From a virus: DNA of 64,000 nucleotides. The notes under the pieces are model-generated. The model saw only the letters and a program-made list of their open reading frames with translations, did no database searches and was not told the DNA's origin. Shown here in pieces: positions 42,216-51,274 of the stretch. Made by a program: the position numbers and the translations under genes. Positions within the stretch are counted from its first letter, which is position 1; each line of letters starts with the position of its first letter. The stretch is taken from IMG/VR virus record IMGVR_UViG_3300010885_020868, positions 1 to 64,000 of that record. One strand, given 5' to 3'.

Positions 42216-43016
42216 ATGAGTAATGATTTAAAGTGGATGCTATCATCCGATCAGCAGTTCCCTTATCAAGATGACAAAATGATTGCCTTGTGGTTCAAGG
42301 TTATGAAATGGTTTAAGCCAGATGTAGTAGATTATTTGGGCGATACGGATGATCAAGCTTGCTACAGCAAGTATACAGAAGGAAGATCAGCAGAATTTTT
42401 AAATTATCATAAGACTGAAAGTGGCGATTTAATTGTACCAATGATGCGCCATGAGGCTAAGGGTGCAAGAGATTTTTATGCAAAGACTAGAGAGATGCTT
42501 CCTGATGCTCAGTTATTTTCGGCGCTAGGTAACCATGACATTAGAGTATTTAATTATGTAGATGCCAAGTTGCCAGAATATATTACTGAAGTAACACCAG
42601 AATCTTTATGGAGTCTAGACTCATTAGGATATGATTACATTTATTATAACGAATTACCTAAGCGCCGTTTTGGAGATGTGCATGTTCATCATGGACTTTC
42701 AATTGCAGCATCTGGATCAGTTAGAAAAGATGTAGAGGACTTACAGGTATCTTTAATCCGTGGGCACTCACACAGAATTGCTTCACATATGGTAACATAT
42801 GAACTAAGAAATAACGGAGAAGGAGAAACACTTCGTGGTTATGAAATTGGACACATGTGTGATGAAAAGAGCGATGGCATGAAATATAGTCAGCACCATG
42901 ATTGGCAAAAAGGATTTGCTGTAGCGCATATCGTAAATGACTATCCTCATATTCAAATGATTCACGTATCTCCAGACTATACTTGTGTAGTGGATGGGAA
43001 AACATTTAGCTTATGA
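42216..43016 (+). CDS. calcineurin-like metallophosphoesterase
   Basis: A 266-aa protein with the metallophosphoesterase set: D12 (SSDQQFP), GDTDD, G105-NHD108 (LGNHDIR) and GHSH at 183-186, with HHG in VHVHHGLSIA. These residues bind a two-metal centre which cleaves phosphomonoesters or diesters. The family in phages includes nucleases related to SbcD/Mre11 and small phosphatases; the protein lacks a partner SbcC-like gene nearby. RBS region TAAGGTAG. It is the first gene of the replication block. Confidence 0.82.
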   Translation: MSNDLKWMLSSDQQFPYQDDKMIALWFKVMKWFKPDVVDYLGDTDDQACYSKYTEGRSAEFLNYHKTESGDLIVPMMRHEAKGARDFYAKTREMLPDAQLFSALGNHDIRVFNYVDAKLPEYITEVTPESLWSLDSLGYDYIYYNELPKRRFGDVHVHHGLSIAASGSVRKDVEDLQVSLIRGHSHRIASHMVTYELRNNGEGETLRGYEIGHMCDEKSDGMKYSQHHDWQKGFAVAHIVNDYPHIQMIHVSPDYTCVVDGKTFSL

Positions 43017-43201
43017 TGACGTGTCAGAGGTGTAAGGGTAGAGTATTTATTGACAGAGTATTCTCTCAGAAATTACATATGGAATTGTTCTGCGTAATGT
43101 GTGGAAAGCGATGGATGATTAATAAAGAAACTAATAAGTTGGCAAAATGGCTAGAAAAAATGGAAGAAAAGTACGCAAAGCTTTTCTTTATTTCTTCCTA
43201 A
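43013..43201 (+). CDS. small zinc-ribbon protein
   Basis: A 62-aa protein with CxxC (TCQRCKGRVF) and CxxC (CVMCGKRW) pairs spaced by about 24 residues, a zinc ribbon. A basic helix follows (INKETNKLAKWLEKMEEKYA). The start ATGATG overlaps the previous stop. Its 3' end overlaps the next gene by 55 bases. Possibly a DNA- or RNA-binding early protein. Confidence 0.68.
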   Translation: MMTCQRCKGRVFIDRVFSQKLHMELFCVMCGKRWMINKETNKLAKWLEKMEEKYAKLFFISS

Positions 43202-43629
43202 ACGATAAACTACATAAGGTATTAAATTCATCTAGGTCAAAAGATGAGTTAGTTGCTTGGTGTTATCCTGATAAAAAAAGGGTTTTATATTCTTATTCTC
43301 AGGTAAATAAGTATATGGAAAATGCTTATAGCACCAGACAAGTATCTGTCTTGTTAAACAAGCATAAGGTAACTATTGAGGATTATATTTTAGAGGGTAA
43401 GATTAAAGCTCCTTCTAAAGTTTATCCAATTGGTAATCCAGAAAGCACATGGTCTAAGTATATGTTTAATCAATCAGACATACTAGATTTACATCAGTTT
43501 ATATTGGATGCTGGTCATTCAAAAGAAGTTCCATCAAAAACAGAATTGATGGCTCTTCTCAAACACAACATGATATTGTATACTAGAACAGAAGAGGGCA
43601 ACTTTGTCCCAGTATGGAAGGCGGAATAA
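43147..43629 (+). CDS. hypothetical DNA-binding-like protein
   Basis: Up to 160 aa from ATG 43147, which lies well inside the preceding gene; a later start is possible because the first residues are simply basic (MARKNGRKVRKAFLYFFLND). The central part (YMENAYSTRQVSVLLNKHKV, TIEDYILEGKIKAPSKVYP) looks like a helix-turn-helix of the MerR/excisionase sort (STRQVSVLLNKHKVT) followed by SKYMFNQSDILDLHQFIL. A DNA-binding early regulator is possible. It ends at TAATG with the next gene. Confidence 0.62.
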   Translation: MARKNGRKVRKAFLYFFLNDKLHKVLNSSRSKDELVAWCYPDKKRVLYSYSQVNKYMENAYSTRQVSVLLNKHKVTIEDYILEGKIKAPSKVYPIGNPESTWSKYMFNQSDILDLHQFILDAGHSKEVPSKTELMALLKHNMILYTRTEEGNFVPVWKAE

Positions 43630-43835
43630 TGTCAGAAACTGTAGTTAAAGTAGACCTATCGTTTACTAGAAATCTTGGTAACTATGAATCAATTAAAATT
43701 GGCATAGGCATTGAGGATATTGTTAGACATGGTGAAACAGTTGAAACCGCCACAGAAAGAGTTTATAAATTTGTTGAAGAAAAGCTTATTCAGAAAACTA
43801 CCGAGGTGGAAGAAGAACTAAAGAGTGGCAAATGA
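43629..43835 (+). CDS. small conserved phage protein (NLGNYESIKI type)
   Basis: A 68-aa protein from ATG 43629, at the TAATG junction. The motif SFTRNLGNYESIKIGIGIED is frequent in short phage proteins beside DNA replication genes; its function is not known to me. The end is acidic (KTTEVEEELKSGK). It overlaps the following gene by 11 bases. Confidence 0.65.
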   Translation: MSETVVKVDLSFTRNLGNYESIKIGIGIEDIVRHGETVETATERVYKFVEEKLIQKTTEVEEELKSGK

Positions 43836-44148
43836 GAAAGAACCTTACATACTGATTAGTCTGTATCAATCTTTATATAAAGATAAGTATGGCAAAATTC
43901 CTACCATGAATAAATTCCGTGAAAAGTGGGCAATGCAGGATGTAATTGATAGTGTAGGGTTTGAACGTGCTAAAGAACTTTTAGTTTATTATTTTAATTT
44001 AAATAAGAGTGGTCACCCACTTCAATTCTTTTTCTTTAACTTTGACAAGATTGAGAACAATAAAGTAGAATTAGAAAAAGATAAAGAGCGACGTAGAATC
44101 CTAATGAAGGAAACTAAAAAAATGGTTGAAGAAGGCGGGATGGCATGA
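43825..44148 (+). CDS. small protein preceding DnaB (possible helicase loader)
   Basis: A 107-aa protein starting at GTG 43825. It is helical and charged (KIPTMNKFREKWAMQDVIDS, RAKELLVYYFNLNKSGHPLQ, KVELEKDKERRRILMKETKK). It overlaps the helicase gene by ATGA. In phages a small helical gene right before DnaB is often a loader or accessory factor (for example T4 gp59-like), but there is no sequence motif to prove it. The role is inferred from position. Confidence 0.6.
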   Translation: MANEKEPYILISLYQSLYKDKYGKIPTMNKFREKWAMQDVIDSVGFERAKELLVYYFNLNKSGHPLQFFFFNFDKIENNKVELEKDKERRRILMKETKKMVEEGGMA

Positions 44149-45383
44149 ATACAGAAGCAACATTAATTTCTGCAGTATGTAAGAATAAAGATATTAGCAC
44201 TTTGCTTGCCGCCAATGTTGATGAGATATTTACATCTCATAAAGATATCTGGGAAGGCCTAAAGTCATATTACTATAAGTTTAAGGCTGTCCCAGAAGTA
44301 GGCGTTCTAATGGAACGCTTTAAAGATTTTGAGCCAGTAGAAGTAAAAGCTGAGACTGGATACTATCTAGATAAACTCAAGAATGAATTCCTTTCAAATA
44401 AACTTAAGACTATTATTCTTAAGAGTGGATCTATGCTTAAAGAAGATGCCGCATCTAGAGTTTTATCTGAAATGCAATCACAGCTTGCTTCGCTTAGCAA
44501 ATTTACTAGCAACGTTCGTGACCTAGATGTTACTGATGCAGAAAATGCGGCACGACATTTTGAAGCAGTTAAAGTTCGTTCCGCTGAAATGGGTGGCTCT
44601 CCAGGAATTAAAACTGGATTCGATGCAATTGATTTAGCCTATCCTACTGGAATGGCTCCAGGACACCTTATCGTGGCTATTGGTTGGCCAGGAAGAGGAA
44701 AGACATGGTTTACATCTTATCTAGCTTGTAAGGCTTGGGAACAAGGTTTTAAGCCCATGATAGTTTCCCTTGAAATGTCTCCAGAGAATATGCGTGATCG
44801 TATTTATACTATGATGGGTTCTGGACTATTTAAGGCTAGTGATTTGTCTAAGGGTGATATTAATATTGATGATTTCCGTTCATGGTCTAAGAAAAAGTTT
44901 GATAACAAGAACGGTTTTGTTTTAGTATCTAATGAGGGAATGACTGAAGTAACACCAGCAACTATTCAAGGAAAGATTGATCAACATAAACCAGACTTAG
45001 TTATTCTAGATTATCATCAGTTGTTTTCCGATAATAAAAAGAGCATGGGAGCAACAGAACGTAACATGAATATCTCTAGAGAATTCAAGATGCTTGCTAT
45101 GACTAATAGTATTCCAGTTATTGATATTACTGCCGCGACTATGGATGATATTTCAGATCAAGACGCTCCACCAATGCTATCTCAAGTAGCATGGTCTAAG
45201 GCTATTGAATATGATGCGGACATGGCTATTGCTATTCACAAATATACTGGAACAAATATGATTGAAGTGGTTTCAAGAAAGAATCGTCATGGTCAAGAGT
45301 TCGGAATGTATTTAGACTGGGATATCAATCGTGGTATCGTTAAAGAAATTTATGAGAATCCACTAACAAAGAATGAATCATAA
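44145..45383 (+). CDS. dnaB: replicative DNA helicase (DnaB-like)
   Basis: A 412-aa protein. Its N-terminal domain is short (CKNKDISTLLAANVDEIFTS). The RecA-like domain begins near residue 160: PGIKTGFDAIDLAYPTGM, Walker A GWPGRGKT at 180-187, MIVSLEMSPENMRDRIYTMM, Walker B LVILDYHQLFS, and an arginine-rich end (MIEVVSRKNRHGQEF). This is the F4 hexameric helicase of the replisome, unwinding DNA 5'-3' ahead of polymerase. It is followed by a small gene and primase. Confidence 0.9.
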   Translation: MNTEATLISAVCKNKDISTLLAANVDEIFTSHKDIWEGLKSYYYKFKAVPEVGVLMERFKDFEPVEVKAETGYYLDKLKNEFLSNKLKTIILKSGSMLKEDAASRVLSEMQSQLASLSKFTSNVRDLDVTDAENAARHFEAVKVRSAEMGGSPGIKTGFDAIDLAYPTGMAPGHLIVAIGWPGRGKTWFTSYLACKAWEQGFKPMIVSLEMSPENMRDRIYTMMGSGLFKASDLSKGDINIDDFRSWSKKKFDNKNGFVLVSNEGMTEVTPATIQGKIDQHKPDLVILDYHQLFSDNKKSMGATERNMNISREFKMLAMTNSIPVIDITAATMDDISDQDAPPMLSQVAWSKAIEYDADMAIAIHKYTGTNMIEVVSRKNRHGQEFGMYLDWDINRGIVKEIYENPLTKNES

Positions 45384-45675
45384 AAATATAAAAAGATTTC
45401 AAATTAATGTTGAGTTTCATGATGATTCTGATATGATCAGGATTAAAGCTCAGTACGAAAGTCTTTTGTCTCAGGACATGAGAGGTAAAGGATATGCCAG
45501 AGTGCTTGACATAGACACTAACTTTTCAGTACAATTTACAGGTGAAACATGGTCATTCTTAATGACTATGTATGGAGTATACGTAGGAAAGAGGAAGGCA
45601 TGGCAATCAGAGGGAATTACGCAAGGAAAATTGATTCCACGCATTATGCGCCAGCACACATTAAGTCAATTATAA
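45373..45675 (+). CDS. small hypothetical protein between helicase and primase
   Basis: A 100-aa protein of unknown family, overlapping helicase by 11 bases and primase by 76 bases. The body (KNIKRFQINVEFHDDSDMIR, SLLSQDMRGKGYARVLDID) is beta-rich and the end basic (KLIPRIMRQHTLSQL). The RBS of primase lies within it, supporting translation of both. It could be a primase or helicase accessory. Confidence 0.55.
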   Translation: MNHKNIKRFQINVEFHDDSDMIRIKAQYESLLSQDMRGKGYARVLDIDTNFSVQFTGETWSFLMTMYGVYVGKRKAWQSEGITQGKLIPRIMRQHTLSQL

Positions 45676-46598
45676 AAACTATTGGCTTAGAGTTAGTTGG
45701 AGAAACGTCTAATGATTTCCTATGCTATTGTCCATTTCATAGCAATAGGCATACCTCAAGCTTTAGCGTAAGCCGAGAAATAGGCGCCTTTATTTGTTTT
45801 AATCCCTCATGCGGAGAGTCAGGAACTTTAGTTGAGTTAGTTAAACGTGTTCTTCATAAGAATGATTTTGAGGCTCTTAGATTTATTTCATCTAAGGAGT
45901 CGGAAGCCTTAGAAAATTTTGATGAATTATTAAGTGGGGTAATGGAAGATAAGCCAGACTTTATAGAATTCCCCCAGGAAACATTAAATAATCTACATAA
46001 TGATTTAATTAAAAGCGAAGAAGCCAAACAATATTTTCATTCTAGAAAAATAGACCTACAGTCTATTACACATTTTTCTTTAGGATATTCTCCAAAACAA
46101 AACATGGTTACGGTACCAGTTCACAGTCCAGACGGAACTCCAGTCGGATTAGTTGGAAGATCCATATCTGAAAAAAAGTTTAAGAACAGTACAAACCTTC
46201 CACGAAGCAAAACTATGTTCAATATTCATCGTGCCAAGAAAATTGGTGACCATGTAATCATTGTTGAGTCTAGCTTTGATGCAATCCGAGTGCATCAAGC
46301 TGGATTCCCTAATGTTGTGGCTACTCTTGGTGGGCACATCTCTTCAGAAAATATTGGTCTGCTTAATAGATATTTTAATAAGGTAACAATAATGACAGAC
46401 TCAGATTTAGCGGGTAGAGAATTAGGAGTTACAATATGTAGTAGGTTAAAAAATAAAGACCTATTGTGGGCTTCGTATTCTTATGGTAAGATATATCCAC
46501 ATGACGCAAAAGATGTAGGCGATATGACTGATGAAGAAATTAAAACCTGTGTTAAAAATGCTGTATCCAATATAGAATACAGATCTTGGAATGAATGA
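45600..46598 (+). CDS. dnaG: DNA primase (DnaG-type, CHC2 zinc finger and Toprim)
   Basis: A 332-aa protein from ATG 45600 (RBS GAGGAAGG; the upstream in-frame ATG at 45549 has none). The N-terminal CHC2-type zinc finger is C44-x2-H47 and C66-x4-C71 (CPFHSNRH; CFNPSCGE). The Toprim domain follows, with VIIVESSFDAIRVHQAG, the conserved glutamate, and TIMTDSDLAGREL. It lacks the long C-terminal helicase-binding domain. It would make RNA primers for the lagging strand. The order helicase, primase, SSB, polymerase is a standard replisome cluster. Confidence 0.88.
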   Translation: MAIRGNYARKIDSTHYAPAHIKSIIKTIGLELVGETSNDFLCYCPFHSNRHTSSFSVSREIGAFICFNPSCGESGTLVELVKRVLHKNDFEALRFISSKESEALENFDELLSGVMEDKPDFIEFPQETLNNLHNDLIKSEEAKQYFHSRKIDLQSITHFSLGYSPKQNMVTVPVHSPDGTPVGLVGRSISEKKFKNSTNLPRSKTMFNIHRAKKIGDHVIIVESSFDAIRVHQAGFPNVVATLGGHISSENIGLLNRYFNKVTIMTDSDLAGRELGVTICSRLKNKDLLWASYSYGKIYPHDAKDVGDMTDEEIKTCVKNAVSNIEYRSWNE

Positions 46599-46604
46599 TA
46601 TAAT
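46596..46604 (+). promoter_or_regulatory. extended -10 promoter for SSB
   Basis: TGATATAAT (46596-46604), with a weak -35 (AATACA at 17 bp). SSB ATG 46654 follows 49 bases on with RBS AAAAGGAGA, so here a leader is present. Confidence 0.6.
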
Positions 46605-46653
46605 AGTAATACAGATGGATTTATACCATCAACTATAAGAAAAGGAGATACAA

Positions 46654-47325
46654 ATGGGTATCGTTAAAGGACTAAAAGACCTGAATAAGGTTATGGATAA
46701 GCCGCAATCAACAGGCGGAGATGGAACAAAAGCTCGCTGGGCAAAGTTGGAAGATTCTGAAAGTGTTAAGATTCGTTTCTTACAAGAATTAGATCCAGAT
46801 TCACCAACTTATAATGAAAAGCACGGCTTGGGATTTATTGCTGTTGAACATACAAATCCAAAAGATTACCGTCGCAAAGCTCTATGCTCTATGGATGACC
46901 AAGGCAAGTGCTATGGTTGCGAACAACATCGAAAAGACTACAAGGCAGGATGGAAAGGTCGTTCACGACTTTACATTAATGTACTTCTAGATGATGGAAA
47001 AGAAGATCCTTATGTGGCAATTCTTTCACAAGGTTCAAGTGGAAAAACAATTACACCTACACTCATTGAGTATGCTGGTGAAATGGGATCGATTACAAAT
47101 CTCATGTGGCGCATTAAGCGTACAGGTACAAAGACAGACACAAGCTACACAATTATTCCTCTAGCCAAGGATGAAACAGCATTTGATGCATCAAGTCTAG
47201 AACTATATGATCTTGAAACAACTGCTGTACGAGACCTACCTTATACAGAACAAGAAGCCTTCTTTGCTGGCGAAGGCGGACATGCTGAAGAGTCTTCTGC
47301 TACAAGTAGCAATCTAGACTGGTAA
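46654..47325 (+). CDS. ssb: single-strand DNA-binding protein, zinc-containing
   Basis: A 223-aa protein of the T4 gp32-like style. A core of ARWAKLEDSESVKIRFLQEL, then HTNPKDYRRKALC, is followed by a Zn site C78-x7-C86-x2-C89-x2-H92 (GKCYGCEQH). The central domain has KGRSRLYINVLLDDGKEDPY. The last 20 residues are acidic and Ser-rich, closing in SSNLDW, the typical SSB/gp32 tail that recruits partners. It coats ssDNA at forks and recombination intermediates. It has its own promoter and terminator, consistent with high expression. Confidence 0.8.
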   Translation: MGIVKGLKDLNKVMDKPQSTGGDGTKARWAKLEDSESVKIRFLQELDPDSPTYNEKHGLGFIAVEHTNPKDYRRKALCSMDDQGKCYGCEQHRKDYKAGWKGRSRLYINVLLDDGKEDPYVAILSQGSSGKTITPTLIEYAGEMGSITNLMWRIKRTGTKTDTSYTIIPLAKDETAFDASSLELYDLETTAVRDLPYTEQEAFFAGEGGHAEESSATSSNLDW

Positions 47326-47336
47326 TTATAACGACT

Positions 47337-47365
47337 GGGGCCAGTCACTAGACTGGCCCCTTTCT
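47337..47365 (+). terminator. intrinsic terminator after SSB
   Basis: Stem GGGGCCAGTC (47337-47346), loop ACTA, GACTGGCCCC (47351-47360), then TTTCT. A perfect 10-bp stem. Confidence 0.92.
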
Positions 47366-47377
47366 ATTTAGTAGAAT
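47349..47377 (+). promoter_or_regulatory. weak promoter within and after the SSB terminator
   Basis: TAGACT (47349-47354), 17 bp, TAGAAT (47372-47377). ATG 47386 is 8 nt past the -10 box, matching the leaderless geometry seen elsewhere. The -35 is poor and overlaps the hairpin, so this is tentative. Confidence 0.4.
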
Positions 47378-47385
47378 TGGCGGAT

Positions 47386-50300
47386 ATGGAAAACAAAAGA
47401 TTTACACATTTACATGTGCACTCATATTATTCTTTAATGGATGGATTGAACTCCCCTAAAGAATTATGTCAGGCTGCTTTAGATGCTGGACAAACTGCGA
47501 TTGCAATTACAGATCATGGAACATTATCATCTCATCGTGATATGCAAATAGCGGCTAAAGAATTAGGCATTAAGCCAATTTTAGGAGTAGAAGCATATAT
47601 TTCTCCAACAGATAGATTCGACAGATCATCAAAGACAGATAAATCTATTCAAGCATACAACCATATTATTTTGTTGGCTAAAAATAAAAAGGGTTTAAAA
47701 AATATTAACATTCTCCAAGAACTTGCTTGGAACGAAGGCTTTTATCATAAGCCACGAATTGATAGAGAGGTATTAAAAGTATATGCAGAAGGTATTATTG
47801 TTTTGTCTGGATGCCTCAACGGTCTTATTAGCAAAGCTATTGAGCGTGGAGAATTCTCTGAAGCAAAATTGGTACTCAAAGATTTTAAACAAACTTTCGC
47901 TGAAGATTTTTATATTGAGATTCAATCTCACAATCCGCCAGAAATAAATTCAAAGCTTTTAGAATTAGCCGATGAACTTAAAATTAAAGCGGTGGCAACA
48001 GGAGATGCCCACTTTGCTAAAGAAGAAGATAGAATCTTAGAAGAAGCATTACTAATTCTATCAACATCTCCAAAGACAGATAAGGATACAGACTTTGATA
48101 TGTCTAGAAACATGAAGAATATGTTAGATAGATTTAACTATCTTTATCCAGATCGTAGAATTTCATTTCAAGACTATAATCTATTTATTCAAAGCCGTTC
48201 TGAGTTAGAAGCTGACTTTAATAAAGCTGGGATTAATCGAATAGACATTTATGAGAATACAATGGAGATTGCCGACAAGATTGGTGAATATGACTTTAAT
48301 CAGGGATTAGACCTTCTGCCAGTCCCAAAGACTGATGCCGATGAAAGACTACGGGATCTGGCTGAAAAGGGCTTAGAGAGCCTTGGGAAGGCTTCTGATG
48401 AGGTCTATGTGGCTCGCATGGAAGAAGAATTGGCAGTAATTGCCTCTAAAAACTTTGCCTCCTATTTCTTGGTAGTGGGAGATATGATTAATTGGGCTAA
48501 GGATACGGGAATTCGGGTTGGTCCAGGACGTGGTTCGGCAGCAGGATCTTTAGTCTGCTATGCCCTAGGAATTACAGATGTTGATCCAATTAAATATGAC
48601 CTGTTGTTTTTCCGATTTATTAATCCAGAGCGTAATGACTTTCCAGATATTGATACAGACTTTGAAGACCGTCGCCGTAAAGAAGTTAAAGAGTATTTAA
48701 AGAAGAGGTTTAAGCATGTAGCTTCAATTTCTACATATACTTATTTTAAAGATAAGGGTGTAGTCCGTGATGCTGCTCGTGTATTTATGGTTCCACTCCA
48801 AGAAGTTAATCGTGCCTTAAAACCAGTAGATACTTTTGAAGATTTTATGGAGTCACCAAATACTAAAGAATTTAGAATGAGATACCCAGAAGTTGTTTGG
48901 CTTGCTGAAAGATTGCGTGGCCGAATTCGTTCTGTCGGAGTCCATGCTGCGGGTGTTGTAGTTGCTAAAGATGATTTAAGAAAATATGCTCCAGTTGAAT
49001 CTAGAGAAGATGCTCAAGATAAAGTTTCTGGTCGTATTCCCGTTGTAGCATATGACATGGATACTGTAGCAGACATTGGGTTAATTAAGTTAGACGCTTT
49101 AGGATTAAAAACTCTTTCTGTTATATCTGACACTCTATCTTCAATTAAAGAAAGACATAAAAAAGAAATAAATCTTTCAGAATTAAAACTGGATGATCCT
49201 AAAGTTTATAAGATGTTAAGCGAAGGATACACTAAGGGAGTATTTCAAGCTGAAGCAACTCCCTACACAAATCTTCTCATGAAGATGGGCGTAGATAAAT
49301 TTGAAGACTTAGTTGCATCTAATGCTTTAGTCCGTCCAGGCGCGATGAATACTGTTGGTGCTGCCTACATTGACCGTAAAAACGGAAGAGAAGCAGTAGA
49401 TTACAGCCATGTATTAATGAAAGAGTTTACCGAAAACACATATGGTGTTATTATATATCAAGAGCAAGTTATGCAAGCATGTGTTCACTTAGGAGGAATG
49501 TCTTGGTCAGAAGCGGATAAAGTTCGTAAGATCATTGGCAAAAAGAAAGATGCAAAAGAATTCGACCAGTTCAAAGATAAGTTTATTGAGGGCGCTTCTG
49601 GGCATATCTCAAAAAAGAAAGCGGAGCAGCTATGGCATGACTTTGAAGCTCATGCTGGTTATTCGTTTAACCGTTCTCATGCTGTTGCTTATTCCATGCT
49701 TTCTTATTATACAGCTTGGCTTAAAACTTATTATCCTTTGGAATTTATGTTTTCAATTCTTAAAAATGAAAATGATAAAGATGCGAGAACCGAATATTTA
49801 ATTGAAGCAAAACGACTTGGGTTACGCATCATGCTTCCTCATGTCAATGAATCTGACATATACTTTTCATTACAAGACGGCGGAATTAGATTTGGACTTG
49901 CCGAAGTAAAGTTTATATCTGACAATATTGCTAATAAAATTATGGAGAAGCGCCCATTTAAAGACTACGCAGAGCTAATTGATAAAGCTTCTAAAAAGGG
50001 TAGCGGTATTAATAGCCGAGCAATTGAAGCACTAAATGCAATTGGCGGTGCAGCGTTTAAAGATAATCCAAGAACTGGTAATGAAAAAGATAACTATTAC
50101 GAATATTTAGGAATACCTACTTTTAACTTGGCTGGTATCCCTCCACGCATTAAAGCGCAAGCTAGGCCGATTGATGATTTTGATGATCTAGGATCCTTTG
50201 TTATGTTTGGAATGGTTAAAAGTATTAAGCGTGGAACTGGTTGGGCAAGAGTAGAGTTGGTAGATGAAACTGGAACTATTGGATTGTTCCATCATGAAGA

Positions 50301-50664
50301 TACTCAGATAGAGCCAAACCAAATGTACTTTATTTTGGTCGGAGATAATAGAATATCTAGATATATAAAGGTAAGCGAAATAGATCCTAGCGGATCAGAT
50401 TTATTTGTAGATTACTTATATAGAAAAGAATATGATTTAGAAGAGGATGAATATATTGTAGTAAGCTTTACTCCATATAAAACTAAGGCTGGCAAGATGA
50501 TGAGTCACATAGTTTTATCTAATGCTGATAAACAATTAACTAGAGTTATTGTATTCCCTACCCTATACAAGATATCACTTGCTAAAATGCGAGAAGGCAT
50601 GAAATGTAAATTGGTATTATCTAAATTAGATGATGGCACACTTAACGTAAAGGAAATAAAATGA
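47386..50664 (+). CDS. dnaE: DNA polymerase III alpha subunit
   Basis: A 1092-aa protein from ATG 47386; the TTG at 47377 overlaps the -10 box. The N-terminal PHP domain is clear (THLHVHSYYSLMDG, ITDHGTLSSH). The polymerase active site has D421-x-D423-x-D425 (FPDIDTDFED), with GPGRGSAAGSLVCYALGITD before it and RSVGVHAAGVVVAK after it. The second half carries YQEQVMQACVHLGG and NRSHAVAYSMLSYYTAW, then an OB fold near residues 945-1000. It is a full-length DnaE-type C-family polymerase; no beta clamp or proofreading subunit is nearby, so a PHP-based or host activity may assist. It is the replicative enzyme of the phage. Confidence 0.93.
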   Translation: MENKRFTHLHVHSYYSLMDGLNSPKELCQAALDAGQTAIAITDHGTLSSHRDMQIAAKELGIKPILGVEAYISPTDRFDRSSKTDKSIQAYNHIILLAKNKKGLKNINILQELAWNEGFYHKPRIDREVLKVYAEGIIVLSGCLNGLISKAIERGEFSEAKLVLKDFKQTFAEDFYIEIQSHNPPEINSKLLELADELKIKAVATGDAHFAKEEDRILEEALLILSTSPKTDKDTDFDMSRNMKNMLDRFNYLYPDRRISFQDYNLFIQSRSELEADFNKAGINRIDIYENTMEIADKIGEYDFNQGLDLLPVPKTDADERLRDLAEKGLESLGKASDEVYVARMEEELAVIASKNFASYFLVVGDMINWAKDTGIRVGPGRGSAAGSLVCYALGITDVDPIKYDLLFFRFINPERNDFPDIDTDFEDRRRKEVKEYLKKRFKHVASISTYTYFKDKGVVRDAARVFMVPLQEVNRALKPVDTFEDFMESPNTKEFRMRYPEVVWLAERLRGRIRSVGVHAAGVVVAKDDLRKYAPVESREDAQDKVSGRIPVVAYDMDTVADIGLIKLDALGLKTLSVISDTLSSIKERHKKEINLSELKLDDPKVYKMLSEGYTKGVFQAEATPYTNLLMKMGVDKFEDLVASNALVRPGAMNTVGAAYIDRKNGREAVDYSHVLMKEFTENTYGVIIYQEQVMQACVHLGGMSWSEADKVRKIIGKKKDAKEFDQFKDKFIEGASGHISKKKAEQLWHDFEAHAGYSFNRSHAVAYSMLSYYTAWLKTYYPLEFMFSILKNENDKDARTEYLIEAKRLGLRIMLPHVNESDIYFSLQDGGIRFGLAEVKFISDNIANKIMEKRPFKDYAELIDKASKKGSGINSRAIEALNAIGGAAFKDNPRTGNEKDNYYEYLGIPTFNLAGIPPRIKAQARPIDDFDDLGSFVMFGMVKSIKRGTGWARVELVDETGTIGLFHHEDTQIEPNQMYFILVGDNRISRYIKVSEIDPSGSDLFVDYLYRKEYDLEEDEYIVVSFTPYKTKAGKMMSHIVLSNADKQLTRVIVFPTLYKISLAKMREGMKCKLVLSKLDDGTLNVKEIK

Positions 50665-50876
50665 CAGAAATAGATCCACAGGATTTATTTAAAGAAATGA
50701 GTCTTAGTAAAATTTTAGTTGCTATGCTAGAAACTTTAGGAACAATTGATATCCCCGCCCTAACATTTTTAGATGCTGCTAAAGAAGATAAACAATTACA
50801 GATTGATTATGATTCGGAAATCGAATCATTTACATTTAAATTAAAGGAGAACCATGAACAACCAGATAACAACTAA
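50661..50876 (+). CDS. small hypothetical protein after polymerase
   Basis: A 71-aa acidic protein (PQDLFKEMSLSKILVAMLET, FLDAAKEDKQLQIDYDSEIE), overlapping the polymerase by ATGA and the MazG gene by 23 bases. No family recognised. The first half is helical. It probably shares the polymerase transcript. Confidence 0.6.
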   Translation: MTEIDPQDLFKEMSLSKILVAMLETLGTIDIPALTFLDAAKEDKQLQIDYDSEIESFTFKLKENHEQPDNN

Positions 50877-51243
50877 GTCTTTAAATAACCCAAATCACAG
50901 AGAGATTAATTTAGTAACAGATTATGGAATGGATGCGTTAGCAGCTGTTCTTCATGAAACTGCAATTGAAAAAGGTTTCTGGGATGGAGAAATCGGATAT
51001 GACAAGATCGGTAATAAGCTTGCTCTCGTACATTCAGAAGTTACTGAAGTGCTGGAAGCTATCCGTAAGAATAAAGGGTCTGAAGAAGTTGTAGAAGAAA
51101 TAGCAGATATTATTATTCGTACGTTAGATGTCTATGCTGCTATGAGAAATACAGGAGATCTTACACATAGCTTAGATGAAGTTTTATTTAATAAAATGGA
51201 AAAGAATAAGGCACGACCAAAGCTTCACGGCAACCGTTTTTAA
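50854..51243 (+). CDS. MazG-like nucleotide pyrophosphohydrolase
   Basis: A 129-aa protein with the MazG/dUTPase-like all-alpha metal site: KLALVHSEVTEVLEAIRKNK and EEVVEEIADIIIRTLDVYAA, where the EVxE and EExxD acidic residues coordinate Mg2+. Members hydrolyse NTPs or dNTPs, or alarmones, to monophosphates. In phages they may clean nucleotide pools or modulate (p)ppGpp. RBS AAAGGAGA. A RecA gene with its own promoter follows. Confidence 0.82.
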   Translation: MNNQITTKSLNNPNHREINLVTDYGMDALAAVLHETAIEKGFWDGEIGYDKIGNKLALVHSEVTEVLEAIRKNKGSEEVVEEIADIIIRTLDVYAAMRNTGDLTHSLDEVLFNKMEKNKARPKLHGNRF

Positions 51244-51252
51244 TGCTATAAT
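51244..51252 (+). promoter_or_regulatory. extended -10 promoter for recA
   Basis: TGCTATAAT (51244-51252) just after the MazG stop, with TTCACG at 17 bp as a moderate -35. The preferred recA start is ATG 51275. Confidence 0.6.
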
Positions 51253-51274
51253 AATGAAAAAGAAAGAGTTAAAA

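Noticed and set aside
47377-47385. TTG 47377 as start of the DNA polymerase
   Set aside because: It overlaps the -10 box, and ATG 47386 gives the usual PHP-domain N-terminus.
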